The notes beneath the pieces are model-generated. The model was not told the origin of the DNA, did no database searches, and was given only the letters and a program-made list of their open reading frames with translations. 64,000 bases of DNA from JBQTKD01 sp963703165 (GTDB taxonomy: Bacteria > Actinomycetota > Actinomycetes > Sporichthyales > Sporichthyaceae): contig OY969798.1 in NCBI GenBank assembly GCA_963703165.1, forward strand, positions 4,836,001 to 4,900,000, given 5' to 3'. Position 1 is the first letter of the stretch, and every line of letters begins with the position of its first letter. Of this stretch, positions 24,167-33,540 are shown piece after piece. The position numbers were made by a program, and so were the translations under genes.

Positions 24167-24613
24167 ATGACCAAACGCTCCGAGGAGCCGTCGCTCCCGA
24201 CCGACATGAAGGCTCTCAACGACGACGTGGTGCAGCAGGCTCGCGCCAACGCGGGCAAGATCATCACCGGGCCGCTCGCGGGCTACCCGACGATCGTGCT
24301 GACCATCACCGGCGCCCGCACCGGCCGTTCGTTGGTGACGCCGCTGGTCTATTCCCGCGACGGCGAGCGGCTGGTGATTGTCGCGTCCATGGGCGGGGCG
24401 CCGAACAACCCCGCCTGGTACCACAATCTGCGCGCCAACCCCGAGGTCGTCGCGGAGCTGGACGGAGAGACGTTCACGGTGCGCGCGAGCGAGGTGCAGG
24501 ACGAGGAACGCGATCGGCTCTACGCCGCCCATGCCGCCGAGATGCCGGTCTTCCTGAAGTATCAGGCCCGCACCCGGCGCCGTATTCCCGTTCTGGTGCT
24601 CAACCGGATCTGA
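24167..24613 (+). CDS. Ddn-like F420-dependent nitroreductase/quinone reductase family protein
   Basis: 148 residues from ATG 24167. TGARTGRSLVTPLVYSRDG, VIVASMGGAPNNPAWYHNL and ANPEVVAELDGE are the signature of the deazaflavin-dependent nitroreductase family (Ddn, split beta barrel). Members use F420H2 to reduce quinones or nitro compounds. TAAAGT ends 7 nt before the ATG. It is divergent from the MFS pump. Confidence 0.88.
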   Translation: MTKRSEEPSLPTDMKALNDDVVQQARANAGKIITGPLAGYPTIVLTITGARTGRSLVTPLVYSRDGERLVIVASMGGAPNNPAWYHNLRANPEVVAELDGETFTVRASEVQDEERDRLYAAHAAEMPVFLKYQARTRRRIPVLVLNRI

Positions 24614-24669
24614 GACCTCGTCAGCAGGCCGCCGACCGGACCGCCCCGGGACCCCGGTCGGCGGCATAG

Positions 24670-24849
24670 TCCCCGATCAACCGGACCTGGTGGATGACGT
24701 TGGATGCCGGGGGCGCCGACGTGTGCGACTCCGAGAAGGGCGACACCGTCGACCTGACGGTGACAGCGGACACCCGCGGGCTCATCGCATGGTGGATGGG
24801 CGATCAGTCCGGGGCCTGGACACTGCGCGGGTGTCGGCCGAACGGATGA
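24670..24849 (+). pseudogene. C-terminal remnant of an HxlR/winged-helix regulator
   Basis: The open frame after TAG 24667-24669 reads TWWMTLDAGGADVCDSEKGD, then VDLTVTADTRGLIAWWMGDQ, and ends at TGA 24849. This matches the ligand-domain tail of HxlR-type regulators, in which DVDLTVTADLR and WMGD are typical. There is no start codon context and no winged helix before it, and the final segment is cut short. I take it as a decayed fragment. Confidence 0.5.
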
Positions 24850-24969
24850 GGGAGGTGTGTCCGTTTGTACGTGCGTGTCGGGCAGGGCTCCTGCGTCGAA
24901 CTCGCATCAGGTCACGTACGGCGAATCACGTCGGATGTTGCGCCTGGGTCGTGAAGGCAGGAGCCCGCC

Positions 24970-25209
24970 ATGTCGAACCGTCGCGAGTCCGCACCGATGA
25001 TCATGGCCCGGTTGTTCGGTCGCTGGCTGCGCAAGCGCGACGACCGTCGGCACCGCAAGATGCTCGCGAGCATGCTGACGCCCGGTCAATTCTCCTCGCA
25101 GGACATGTACCAGCCCGGCCTGCGCCCGGCTCGCCGTCGCGGCGCGGTAGGTCAGCGAGGGAGTTCCCAGGTGTGCACCGGCTCGCCGGTCTGCATCTGC
25201 TCCCGGTAG
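24970..25209 (+). CDS. Small basic hypothetical protein
   Basis: 79 residues from ATG 24970, with AGGAG 6 nt upstream. The first 50 residues (MIMARLFGRWLRKRDDRRHRK) are basic and helical with G/C-rich third positions, which supports coding. The last 19 residues overlap the convergent ligase-like gene by 58 bp and are cysteine-rich by chance of that overlap. No family is recognised. Confidence 0.42.
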   Translation: MSNRRESAPMIMARLFGRWLRKRDDRRHRKMLASMLTPGQFSSQDMYQPGLRPARRRGAVGQRGSSQVCTGSPVCICSR

Positions 25210-26633
25210 CACTCGGTCAGTTCGCGCAGCGCGGCCCTGCGATCCAGGCCCCGGGCCTCGAAACGATCGAGAGCGGCCAGTTGCCAGGACGCGCCGTTGA
25301 CGCGCTTCGCGCAGCGGGCCTCGATGATCCCGAGCAACTCGTCGCGATCGGCGGGGGCGACGCCCCAGGCGTCCAGGCCGTCGGCGGCGATCGCCAGAAG
25401 TTCGCGACCGATGAGTTGCGTCGCCGCCAGCTCGCCGCGCCCGGGCCACCGCAACTTCGCGTCGACGCCATCGCGTGCGCCGATCCGGAAGTTCGCCGCG
25501 GCCACCTCGTAGGGCAGGTCCGCCCAGACCCGGAACGGTGCCTCGGCCAGGCCACGGATGAGCCCGACGCAGAAGGCGGCGTTGGCCATCGTGTCCAGGA
25601 CCGTCGGCCCGGAGGGCAGTACCCGGTTCTCCACCCGCAGGCCGGCCACCCCGTCGGCGACGGCGTACACCGGGCGGTTCCAGCGGTAGATCGTGCCGTT
25701 GTGCAGGCACAGCTCGCTCAACGACGGGGCCTGCCCGGAGGCCATCGCGACCAGCGGGTCCTCGTCGGTGCAGATGGGCAGCAGCGCGGGGAAGTAGCGG
25801 AGGTTCTCCTCGAACAGGTCGAGCGGGGAGTCGATCCACCGCTCGGAGAACCACACCCGCGGACGGACGCCCTGCACCGCGAGTTCGATCGACCGGGTGT
25901 CGGTGGCCTGCTCGAACAGCGGAACCCGGGTCTCGGCCCACAACCGGCGCCCGAACAGCAGGGGTGAGTTTGCACCGATGGCCAGTTGCACCCCGGCGAT
26001 GGCCTGCGCGGCGTTCCAGTACGAAGCGAACAACTCCGCGGGACAGTCGACGTGGATCTGCGCCGAGGTGCACGCGGCTTCCGGAGCAACCGTGTCCGAC
26101 AGCATCTCGAGCGGCTCGTCGCCGTCGATCTGCAGATGGATCGGTTCGCCGCGGGCGGTCAGGATCTGGTCGTTGAGCGCGGCGTAGCGCGCGCCGTCCG
26201 AGATCACATCGGCGTTCGCGTCCTCCCGGCGCAGCGTCGGGAGGATGCCGATCGCCAGCAGCCGGGTGTCCAGCGACCCGGCGGCGGCGTCGGCCTTGGT
26301 CAATGCTTCGTGTAGTTCGTCGCTCATGGCGCGCAGACCACCGGCAGCAAGGTCTCTCGGCGCGGCGTTGATCTCGATGTTGAATCGGCCGAGTTCGCTC
26401 TGCCAGCGAGGGTCGTCGATCGCCTCGAGCACGGCTGCGTTGTTCATCGACGGGTTCAGGTCGGGACCGACGAGGTTCAGCTCGAGTTCCAACCCCACCA
26501 GGGGGCTGGGCGCGACAGCCGCGGTGCTTTCCCCCAACACCTGCTCGAGCGCGTCCAGGCAACGGCGCAGCTTCTCCCGGTACCGACGGCGGTCGGACGG
26601 AGAGAATTCAACGGTGTCGACCTGTTGCCCCAC
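25152..26633 (-). CDS. Glutamate-cysteine ligase family 2-like protein
   Basis: 493 residues from GTG 26633. LVGLELELNLVGPDLNPSMN, GRFNIEINAAPRDLAAGGL, CTSAQIHVDCPAELFASYW and LRVENRVLPSGPTVLDTMAN place it in the GCS2 family, whose acidic residues bind ATP-magnesium. Known members join glutamate to cysteine, but many actinobacterial ones have unknown acceptors. This organism makes mycothiol (mshC), so glutathione synthesis is not implied. It is convergent with a small gene and divergent from the SGNH hydrolase. Confidence 0.82.
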   Translation of the reverse strand: MGQQVDTVEFSPSDRRRYREKLRRCLDALEQVLGESTAAVAPSPLVGLELELNLVGPDLNPSMNNAAVLEAIDDPRWQSELGRFNIEINAAPRDLAAGGLRAMSDELHEALTKADAAAGSLDTRLLAIGILPTLRREDANADVISDGARYAALNDQILTARGEPIHLQIDGDEPLEMLSDTVAPEAACTSAQIHVDCPAELFASYWNAAQAIAGVQLAIGANSPLLFGRRLWAETRVPLFEQATDTRSIELAVQGVRPRVWFSERWIDSPLDLFEENLRYFPALLPICTDEDPLVAMASGQAPSLSELCLHNGTIYRWNRPVYAVADGVAGLRVENRVLPSGPTVLDTMANAAFCVGLIRGLAEAPFRVWADLPYEVAAANFRIGARDGVDAKLRWPGRGELAATQLIGRELLAIAADGLDAWGVAPADRDELLGIIEARCAKRVNGASWQLAALDRFEARGLDRRAALRELTECYREQMQTGEPVHTWELPR

Positions 26634-26714
26634 CCCGCTGCACTACCCGCATCAGACGACCTGATCCGTCCCAAAAGCCGCAGACGCGTCGTGGGTCCCG
26701 GATAGCCTCAGGGC

Positions 26715-27590
26715 GTGGGATTGCGCCGCATCATCGCCGGGGTCGGTATCGGAGCTCTCGGCCTGGCCGGGCTGCTGGTTCCGGGCTCGTCCGCGTCCGC
26801 GGCGGCACCCGCGCGGACCTACGTCTCCCTCGGTGACTCCTACACCTCCGCCCCACTGGTCCCGCCCGCGGCGAAGGGTGCGCCGGCGCGCTGCGCCCGC
26901 TCCGGCGGGAACTACCCGAACCTGGTCGCGCAGGCGTTGGATCTGGCGCTGACCGACGTGTCCTGCGGCGGCGCGACCGTCGACAACCTCGCGGGGAACC
27001 AGGGCGAGGAGGTGCCGCCCCAGTTCGCGGCCCTGCGCAAGGACACCGACCTGGTCTCGGTGGGCATCGGAGGCAACGACAACGGCCTCTTCGCGAAGGT
27101 CATCGCCGGCTGCGGTGCCCTCGCGGTGGGGGTGCTCACAGGCTCGCTGACCCCCTGCAAGGACACCTTCGGGGACGAGTTCAGCAAGGGCATCGCGGCC
27201 GACGCCCCGAACATCCGCCGCGCGCTGCGGGGGATCATGAAGCGGTCCCCGCAGGCCCGGGTGTTGGTCGTCGGGTACCCGTCGTTGCTGCCCACCGATG
27301 CCGTCGGGCAGGCCCAGTGCCCCCTGGCGCTGGTCCCCTTCACCCCGGGGGACATCGAGTACCTGGACGGGGTCGGGCGCGAACTCAACGCGATGCTCGC
27401 CGCCGCGGCCAAGGCGACCGGAGCGGTGTACGTCGACACCTACACCGGCAGCGTCGGGCACGACATGTGCCGCCTGCCCGGCGTCCGCTGGATCGAGCCA
27501 CTGATCCCGTTGGCCGAGGCGGCCCCGTTCCACCCCAACGCCGACGGTCAGGCCGCGGTGGCCAAGGCGGTGCGCGCAGCCGCTCAGTAG
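26715..27590 (+). CDS. Secreted SGNH/GDSL-type esterase
   Basis: 291 residues from GTG 26715. A signal peptide (1-30, ending SASAAA) is followed by YVSLGDSYTS with Ser42 of block I, a GGATVDNL block, GIGGNDNG (block III) and AAPFHPNADGQ with the catalytic His (block V). Extra cysteines suggest disulfides. The family hydrolyses esters outside the cell; the substrate is unknown. TAGCCT (26703-26708) lies 6 nt before the start, so the message may be leaderless. Confidence 0.87.
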   Translation: MGLRRIIAGVGIGALGLAGLLVPGSSASAAAPARTYVSLGDSYTSAPLVPPAAKGAPARCARSGGNYPNLVAQALDLALTDVSCGGATVDNLAGNQGEEVPPQFAALRKDTDLVSVGIGGNDNGLFAKVIAGCGALAVGVLTGSLTPCKDTFGDEFSKGIAADAPNIRRALRGIMKRSPQARVLVVGYPSLLPTDAVGQAQCPLALVPFTPGDIEYLDGVGRELNAMLAAAAKATGAVYVDTYTGSVGHDMCRLPGVRWIEPLIPLAEAAPFHPNADGQAAVAKAVRAAAQ

Positions 27591-27628
27591 GCCACGGCGC
27601 TTCGCGCTCGCGCGGCGTGCAACAGGAC

Positions 27629-27652
27629 GGTGATACCATCAGTGATATCACC
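27629..27652 (+). promoter_or_regulatory. Palindromic operator of the VapBC-type pair
   Basis: GGTGATA (27629-27635) and TATCACC (27646-27652) form a perfect inverted repeat, and the right half contains the palindrome GTGATATCAC (27642-27651). It lies just before the antitoxin gene and suits autoregulation by a ribbon-helix-helix dimer. Confidence 0.6.
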
Positions 27653-27663
27653 GGAGGTGGGAC

Positions 27664-27882
27664 ATGGCTTTCCCCGTCAGAGGACTGCCGGAAGACGTCG
27701 CCGAGCAGCTGGACAGGATCGCCGCGCAACGCGGTGTCAGTCGCAACGCCTACGTCGTCGAGCTGCTGACTGCCCATGTGCGCGGTGAACGTCCGCAGGT
27801 CACGGCCGAACGATTCTCCGCCGCCGCCGGGCTCGCGGCCGACCTCGGCGATGAGGAGCTGATGCGGGCCGCCTGGTCATGA
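27664..27882 (+). CDS. FitA/VapB-type ribbon-helix-helix antitoxin
   Basis: 72 residues, ATG 27664, with GGAGG upstream. VRGLPEDVAEQLDRIAAQRGVSRNAYVVELL is an Arc/CopG-type ribbon-helix-helix, as in FitA. The C-terminal tail would bind and inhibit the PIN toxin. The stop overlaps the toxin start by 4 bp, the typical order. Confidence 0.85.
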   Translation: MAFPVRGLPEDVAEQLDRIAAQRGVSRNAYVVELLTAHVRGERPQVTAERFSAAAGLAADLGDEELMRAAWS

Positions 27883-28304
27883 CGGACTGGGTGATCGACA
27901 AGTCGGCCTTGTGGAAGCTTCCACAATCGCCGGACTACGCGACTTGGATCGACCGGATCAACCAGGGCCGAGTCTGGGTCGGCCTGCCCACGGTGCTCGA
28001 GGTTGCCGTGTCCAGTCGCGACATCGCGGACTGGCCACGCCTGCGGGACGACCTCCTGGCGCCGCTGATGACCCTGAACGCAACCCCTCGGTCAGAAGCG
28101 GCGGCAGTGGAAATCATGGCGGCGCTGATCGCAGCGCGACTGCATCGCAGTGTTCCCCTTCCCGACGTCATCATCGCGGCCTTGGCCGTCGAGAATCGGC
28201 TCACCGTTCTGCACGATGATCGCGACTTCGACCGGATCCGTGACAACTACGGTGATCGACCGGACGTCGAGCGACTGCGGCTGGGACAGATCCGACAATC
28301 CTGA
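27879..28304 (+). CDS. VapC-type PIN-domain toxin
   Basis: 141 residues, ATG 27879. The PIN acidic residues are in place: Asp7 (VIDKSAL), Glu41 (PTVLEVAVSS), Asp near 95 (LPDVIIAALA) and an aspartate in HDDRDFDRI. VapC toxins cut RNA with bound metal. Start and stop overlap the antitoxin, so the two are translated together. Confidence 0.87.
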   Translation: MTDWVIDKSALWKLPQSPDYATWIDRINQGRVWVGLPTVLEVAVSSRDIADWPRLRDDLLAPLMTLNATPRSEAAAVEIMAALIAARLHRSVPLPDVIIAALAVENRLTVLHDDRDFDRIRDNYGDRPDVERLRLGQIRQS

Positions 28305-28334
28305 GCTCCGCTCCCCGGCGATTACGCTGATCCC

Positions 28335-29036
28335 GTGCAATCAGCAGCGCGGCTGGAGCAGTACCGGGTGCTTGTCGTCGACGACGACGAGCAGGTCCGG
28401 ACGCTCGTCGCGTGGCAGTTGGAGGCCGAGGGCTTCGACGTCAGCGGTGCTGCTGACGGGGCCGCTGCGCTGCGGGCCATCGAGGCGGACCCGCCGGATC
28501 TGATCGTGCTGGACCTCTCGCTGCCGCACGTCGACGGTCTCGACGTGCTCACCCGTCTGCGCCGGACCAGCCGGATCCCGGTCATCGTGCTCACCGGACG
28601 GGGCGGGGAGACCGACCGCATCGTGGGCCTGGACCTCGGTGCCGACGACTACCTGGTCAAGCCGTTCTCCCCGGGCGAGCTGGCGGCCCGGGTCCGTTCG
28701 GTGCTGCGTCGGGCCACGCCCGAGGCGCCGGCCGACCGCCTGGAGTTCGGAACGCTGGGCATCGACGTGACCACCCGTGAGGTGCACCTGGCCGGTGCGG
28801 CGGTGGAGCTGACGGCGAAGGAATTCGATCTGCTGGTGTTCCTGGCCCGAGCCCCGCGGCAGGTGTTCACCCGCGCGCAGTTGCTCGAGCGGGTGTGGGG
28901 CGCCGTCGGGGAGTGGCAGGACTCGGCCACGGTCACCCAGCACGTGCATCGCCTGCGGCACAAGCTGGAGGCCGACCCGGCCCGGCCGGTGAGGCTCCGC
29001 ACGGTTCGGGGCGTCGGCTATCGGTTCGAGCCGTGA
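28335..29036 (+). CDS. OmpR/PhoB-family response regulator
   Basis: 233 residues from GTG 28335. The receiver has the acidic pocket DDDE (16-19), phosphorylation site Asp60 (DLIVLDLSLP) and Lys109 (YLVKPF); a winged-helix C-terminal half ends RTVRGVGYRF. It should bind DNA when phosphorylated. TACGCT ends 6 nt before the GTG. It overlaps the hybrid kinase gene, which is its likely partner. Confidence 0.92.
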   Translation: MQSAARLEQYRVLVVDDDEQVRTLVAWQLEAEGFDVSGAADGAAALRAIEADPPDLIVLDLSLPHVDGLDVLTRLRRTSRIPVIVLTGRGGETDRIVGLDLGADDYLVKPFSPGELAARVRSVLRRATPEAPADRLEFGTLGIDVTTREVHLAGAAVELTAKEFDLLVFLARAPRQVFTRAQLLERVWGAVGEWQDSATVTQHVHRLRHKLEADPARPVRLRTVRGVGYRFEP

Positions 29037-31198
29037 GCACCGTCCCCGAGTTCGATCCCACGAGCCTGGGCGCGACGGTCACGCCGTTGTGGCCCGGCGG
29101 CACCCTCGACGAGTTCGACCCCGTGCGCACCGGGGTCGACCACGCTCAGTCGCTGGCGTTGCTCACCCAGCAGACGACGATCCTGGAACTCCTGGCCGGC
29201 GGCGCGGCTCTGGCTGAGGTGCTCACCGCGGTGACTCTCGCGCTGGAAAGCCACATGCCGGACACCAAGTGCTCGGTCCTGCTCTTCGACGAGGCCGCGC
29301 AGATGCTGCGCCACGGTGCCGCCCCGAGCCTGCCTGCGGGCTACAACGAAGCCATCGACGGCTTCCCGATCGGCCCGCGGCAGGGATCCTGCGGGACGGC
29401 CGCGCATACGCGCGGGCAGATCATCGCCGCGGACCTGCGGGTCGATATTCACTGGGCTGACTACCGGGACCTCGCCGAGCGGCACGGGCTGCGCGCCTGT
29501 TGGTCCAACCCGATCTTCGACCGCGACGGCGCGGTCCTGGGCACGTTCGCGGTGTACCACGCCGAACCGCACGTGCCGACCCGACGCGAGGCCCGTCTCG
29601 TCGACCGGTACCGGGATCTCGCGGCCGTCGCCATCTCGCACGCGCGCCTGTGGGGCGCTCTCGCCGAGAGTGAGGAGCAGTTCCGCAGCGCCTTCGCCGA
29701 CAACGCCGTCGGCATGGCCCTGCTGGATCTCCAGGGTCGCTTCGTCCAGGTGAATCAGGCCGTGTGCGCGCTGCTCGGGTGGGCCGAGGGCGATCTGTTG
29801 GGCCGTCACTTCGCGGAGGTCACCCACCCTGACGACGTCGGGGCCAGTTCCGCGGCCTTCGCGCCGCTGGCCGCCGGGGAGTTCTCCAGCGGTCACCTCG
29901 AGAAGCGGTACCTTCGCGCCGACGGCACTCCGGTCTGGGTCGACATGACGGCCTCGGTGGTCCGGGGTCGCGACGGCGCACCCCTGCGGATCAGCACCAA
30001 CATTCAGGATCTGACGGCCCGTAAGGCAGCCGAGACCGAACGCCGGGCCCGCCGCGAGGCAGAGTTCGCCCGCACCGCCGCGGAGAGCGCAAGCCGTGCC
30101 AAGTCCGAGTTCCTGTCCACGATGAGCCACGAGCTGCGCACCCCGCTCTCCTCGATCGTCGGGTTCGCGGAACTGCTGGAGACCCTGGAACTGACAGGCG
30201 AACGACGGACCACCGCCCTCGGGCACATCGGACGCGCGGCGCGGCACATCATGTCGATCGTCGACGATGTGCTCGACCTCGCCAAGATCGAAGCCGGCGC
30301 GGTCACCGTCGATCGGGTCCCGGTGCCGGCGGGGCTGCTCATCGGCGAGGCCGTCGAACTGCTCGAGCCGATGGCGATCGAGCGCGCCATCACGATCCGC
30401 GTGGGACCCGTCGACGAGCACTTCAACGTGCTCGCCGATCCGCGGCGGCTCTCGCAGGTGCTGCTCAACGTGCTGTCCAACGCGATCAAGTACAACCGCA
30501 AGCACGGGTACCTGCACGTCAACGTGGCCCGCGCCCCGAGGGAACCGGAGCGAGTGCTCATCACGGTCCGGGACACCGGCGAGGGCATCCCCGCCGAACT
30601 GCGCGAGCGACTGTTCACCCCCTTCGATCGCCTCGGCGCCGAGACCCGCGAGGGGTCCGGCGTCGGGCTGGGGCTGATCGTCACCGACCGTCTCGTCGCG
30701 GCCATGGGCGGCACGCTCGAACTCGACTCCACCCCCGGGACCGGCACGACGGTCCGCATCACCCTCGAGGCCGCCGGCTCGGACATCGAATCAATCACGG
30801 TGCCCGTCGCGCCTCGGGCAACCGGCGGCAGCGAACGTGGTCGTGTCCTCTACATCGAGGACGACCCCGCGCACCATGACCTCGTCGCCGAGGTCCTCGC
30901 TGCGCGACCCGGCGTCCACCTGACCACCGTCGGTCGTGGCGACGAAGGACTGGCGGCACTGCGATCCGCGGCCTACGACTTGGTGCTGCTCGACCTGGAC
31001 CTGCCGGACCTGCGCGGCGAGGACGTCCTCGCCGCGCTCGCCGCAGACCCGAATCTGGCCGCGGTGCCGGTGTGCGTGATCTCCGGGCGGGACCTGAGCA
31101 CGGCGGTGCCCGCCGAGGTGCGCCGCCTGCCCAAGCCGCTGGAGGTGCGGGAGTTGCTGGCCGTCGTCGACGACCTGTTGGACGTCAGCCGGCGTTGA
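29033..31198 (+). CDS. Hybrid sensor histidine kinase (GAF-PAS-HisKA-HATPase-REC)
   Basis: 721 residues from GTG 29033, overlapping the regulator stop. Domains in order: GAF (about 50-200), PAS (about 215-330), HisKA with His366 in STMSHELRTPLS, ATPase with NVLSNAIKYN, DTGEGIP and GSGVGLGL, and a C-terminal receiver with VLYIEDDPAHHD and LDLDLPDL. No transmembrane segment is seen, so the sensor is cytoplasmic. GAF and PAS imply a small-molecule or redox signal. It overlaps the convergent next gene by 14 bp. Confidence 0.92.
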   Translation: MSTVPEFDPTSLGATVTPLWPGGTLDEFDPVRTGVDHAQSLALLTQQTTILELLAGGAALAEVLTAVTLALESHMPDTKCSVLLFDEAAQMLRHGAAPSLPAGYNEAIDGFPIGPRQGSCGTAAHTRGQIIAADLRVDIHWADYRDLAERHGLRACWSNPIFDRDGAVLGTFAVYHAEPHVPTRREARLVDRYRDLAAVAISHARLWGALAESEEQFRSAFADNAVGMALLDLQGRFVQVNQAVCALLGWAEGDLLGRHFAEVTHPDDVGASSAAFAPLAAGEFSSGHLEKRYLRADGTPVWVDMTASVVRGRDGAPLRISTNIQDLTARKAAETERRARREAEFARTAAESASRAKSEFLSTMSHELRTPLSSIVGFAELLETLELTGERRTTALGHIGRAARHIMSIVDDVLDLAKIEAGAVTVDRVPVPAGLLIGEAVELLEPMAIERAITIRVGPVDEHFNVLADPRRLSQVLLNVLSNAIKYNRKHGYLHVNVARAPREPERVLITVRDTGEGIPAELRERLFTPFDRLGAETREGSGVGLGLIVTDRLVAAMGGTLELDSTPGTGTTVRITLEAAGSDIESITVPVAPRATGGSERGRVLYIEDDPAHHDLVAEVLAARPGVHLTTVGRGDEGLAALRSAAYDLVLLDLDLPDLRGEDVLAALAADPNLAAVPVCVISGRDLSTAVPAEVRRLPKPLEVRELLAVVDDLLDVSRR

Positions 31199-32165
31199 CC
31201 TTCGGCATGATCTCCTCGACGAGGCGCTTCATGTCGTCCATGGTCTTCGAGGTCGGGACGTCCCGGAACGGCGGCCAGATCAGCGGCATGTCGAGGCCCG
31301 CCTCTGCCAACCGCTTGAGATTGTCCTCGATCTGCGCGGCGGTTCCGATCAGGATGTTGGACGCCTTGCCGTTGTCCGACTGGTCGGTCTCGGTGTCGGT
31401 GATCATGAACCACATCATGCTGGCGACGTCGAGGTCGTCGATCGAGCGCCCGACCTTCTCCAGTTCCGCCGCGATCGGGACCCGCCACTCCTGCAGACCG
31501 GCGGGGGTGTCCTGAATGCCGATCCAGCCCGCGAGGTTGTACTTGGCGATCCGCTTGGCGGAGATCTCCGGGTTCTTCAGGCCGCTGAAGTAGATCGGCG
31601 GACCGCCCTGCTGTACCGGCTTGACGCCGAAGCCCGACGGGCCGAAGTCGGCGAACTCGCCGTGGTACTCGAACAGCTCGTTGTCCCAGGCGCCGCGCAT
31701 GATGTCGAGCGTCTCGCGCACGTGCGCGTGCCGCCGCTCGAAGTTCGCCCCGGTGGCCTGGAACTCCTCGATCATCCAGCCCGAGCCGATGCCGACGTTG
31801 AGCCGGCCGCCCGACATCTGGTCGACGGTGGCGTACTCGGTGGCCAGGACCGAGGCCGATCGGTACGGGGTGTTGATGACGCTCATGCCCATGCGGATCT
31901 TCGTGGTCTTGGCCAGCAGCCACGGGATGAGCGGCCAGCCCTGGTAGAACTCGCCACGCGACGCGACGGGGATGCCGTGCGGGAGGCCCGCCATCATCCC
32001 GAAGCTGTACGTCAGCTCCTCGCGGTCGTTGGACTCGGGCACGATGACGCGGTCGACTGCCCAGACCGAGTCGAAATCGAGCTCCTCCGCCAGGAGCGTG
32101 AGATCTTCCAGCTCCTTGGGGGTCACGACATCGCGCAGGTTCGGCAGGAGCAGGGCCAGTCTCAT
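31185..32165 (-). CDS. LLM-class F420-dependent oxidoreductase
   Basis: 326 residues, ATG 32165. MRLALLLPNLRDVVTP, MSVINTPYRSASVLATEYATVDQ, GGRLNVGIGSGWMIEEF and PPIYFSGLKNPEI are LLM-fold motifs of F420-using enzymes. It is a paralogue of the gene at 5504 but only distantly similar. Context (a PucR-type regulator and acyl-CoA synthetase nearby) suggests a catabolic reaction, which is inference. Confidence 0.83.
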   Translation of the reverse strand: MRLALLLPNLRDVVTPKELEDLTLLAEELDFDSVWAVDRVIVPESNDREELTYSFGMMAGLPHGIPVASRGEFYQGWPLIPWLLAKTTKIRMGMSVINTPYRSASVLATEYATVDQMSGGRLNVGIGSGWMIEEFQATGANFERRHAHVRETLDIMRGAWDNELFEYHGEFADFGPSGFGVKPVQQGGPPIYFSGLKNPEISAKRIAKYNLAGWIGIQDTPAGLQEWRVPIAAELEKVGRSIDDLDVASMMWFMITDTETDQSDNGKASNILIGTAAQIEDNLKRLAEAGLDMPLIWPPFRDVPTSKTMDDMKRLVEEIMPKVNAG

Positions 32166-32288
32166 GCGGAGCTTCCTCTCTGAGTGCCGACGCCACTTCG
32201 CGTCAGCAGAGGTCCATCGTCATGCAGCCGATGCAACGGCGACAATGGAGGAAGTTCCACAACTATTCCTGCCAGGACGGAGTTCTCT

Positions 32289-33460
32289 CTACTGCGTGGG
32301 CACGTGCCGCAGGGACCAGTACTGGATCGCCCACCACACCTCGAACGTCGACTCCAGATCGCCTAGATCGGCGCCGGTGAGGCGGCGGTACTTGTCGAGG
32401 CGCTGGCGCAGCGTGTTCTGGTGGACCGACAGGGCCGCAGCGCCGCGCGCGATGTTCGCGTCGGCGCCCAGGAAGGTGCGGATCGAGTCCAGGAGCTGGT
32501 CCCCGCCGGGGACGGCGAGCACCGGCACCACGTAGCGGGCGTACAACGCCTCGCCGAGTTCGCCCTCCTCGACCACGGCCACGCGGATCCCAAGGTTCGA
32601 CTGGTCGACGATGCCGGAGCGGCGAAAGCGGATGGCGACGGTGAGCAGGCGCGAGGCCTCGCTCCAGGCATGGGACAGGCCGCCGAGGTGCACGGGTTCG
32701 CTCAGCGCGGCCACGCCGTCGAAATCGGGCAGGGACGGGCGGACCGCCAGGATGGCGGCGACGTCGCCGTCGACCGGCCCCGCCAGCGCGTCCGCCTGCC
32801 GGCGGGAGGGTGCGGCCGACTCGAGCATCCGCAGGGCCGCGGTGGCCGAGGGCACGGCGGCGCGCAGGACCCAGTAGTCGCGGTCCGGAACGAGCCCGTA
32901 CGCGGCGGCGGCCTTGGTGAGTGCCGGGCCGGCGAGTGGCGCCGGACAGGACCCGGGCAAGGAACGTGATGCGCTGTTGCTCCTCGCGGCGCGCCACCTC
33001 GACGTCGATCTGCCGCCGGGCGGCCACCAGTTCCGTGGACAGTTCGTCGGTGAGTTCCCACAGTTGCTGCACCGTGCGCAGCGTGACCTCCAACGGCACG
33101 TCCGCCTCGCCGCTGCACGCGACGACCGCGTCGCGCAGCACGCCCATCACGAGCCGATACGCGGCGATTCACGTCCTCCGCGGGCACGCCCTGCAGTGCG
33201 CGTTGGCGCCCGGACTCGCGTTCGTCCTCGACCACCTCTGTGGGCAACCCAGACTCGCCGCGCAGCATGGCGATGACCCGCACGACGTTGCGCCGCGACG
33301 AGCGGGACACGGCCTCACGCGGCAGGCGTCGGTAGGAACGGATGGTCTTGAGTGCGTCGACCTGACGTTGGGTCAGTTCGTCCGCGAGGTCCTCGAGGGC
33401 ATCGGCCACCGGTGCCATCAGGGCGTGGTCGCCTGGGTGGAGAACCTGCTTCACGTCCAC
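32289..33460 (-). pseudogene. PucR/CdaR-type transcriptional regulator, two frame breaks
   Basis: Three frames together make one regulator: MDVKQVLHPGDHALMAPVAD from GTG 33460, a second frame VMGVLRDAVVACSGEADVPL, and a third ending in IARGAAALSVHQNTLRQRLD, which is the PucR HTH_30 helix-turn-helix. The first break is one extra base near 33166-33172 (GTGAATC for GTGATC) and the second is one extra base near 32937 (GCCACTC for GCCCTC). Both are minus-strand insertions. It may be a true pseudogene or sequence error. It faces the acyl-CoA synthetase gene across 80 bp. Confidence 0.75.
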
Positions 33461-33540
33461 CGCCCCTCATGGAGGAATCTACATCTCTGCGCTCCGGATT
33501 GTAGAGACGTCTCCGTTGCTGTGGGTACCTGGCCGGACGA

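Noticed and set aside
10063..24849. The 12-mer CCGAACGGATGA occurring at 10063, 20340 and 24838
   Set aside because: The surroundings do not align; two hits are simply the ends of short frames (Pro-Asn-Gly-stop). Chance is likely.
24690..25967. A 425-codon plus-strand frame
   Set aside because: Mostly antisense to the ligase-like gene and arginine-rich, with no motif.
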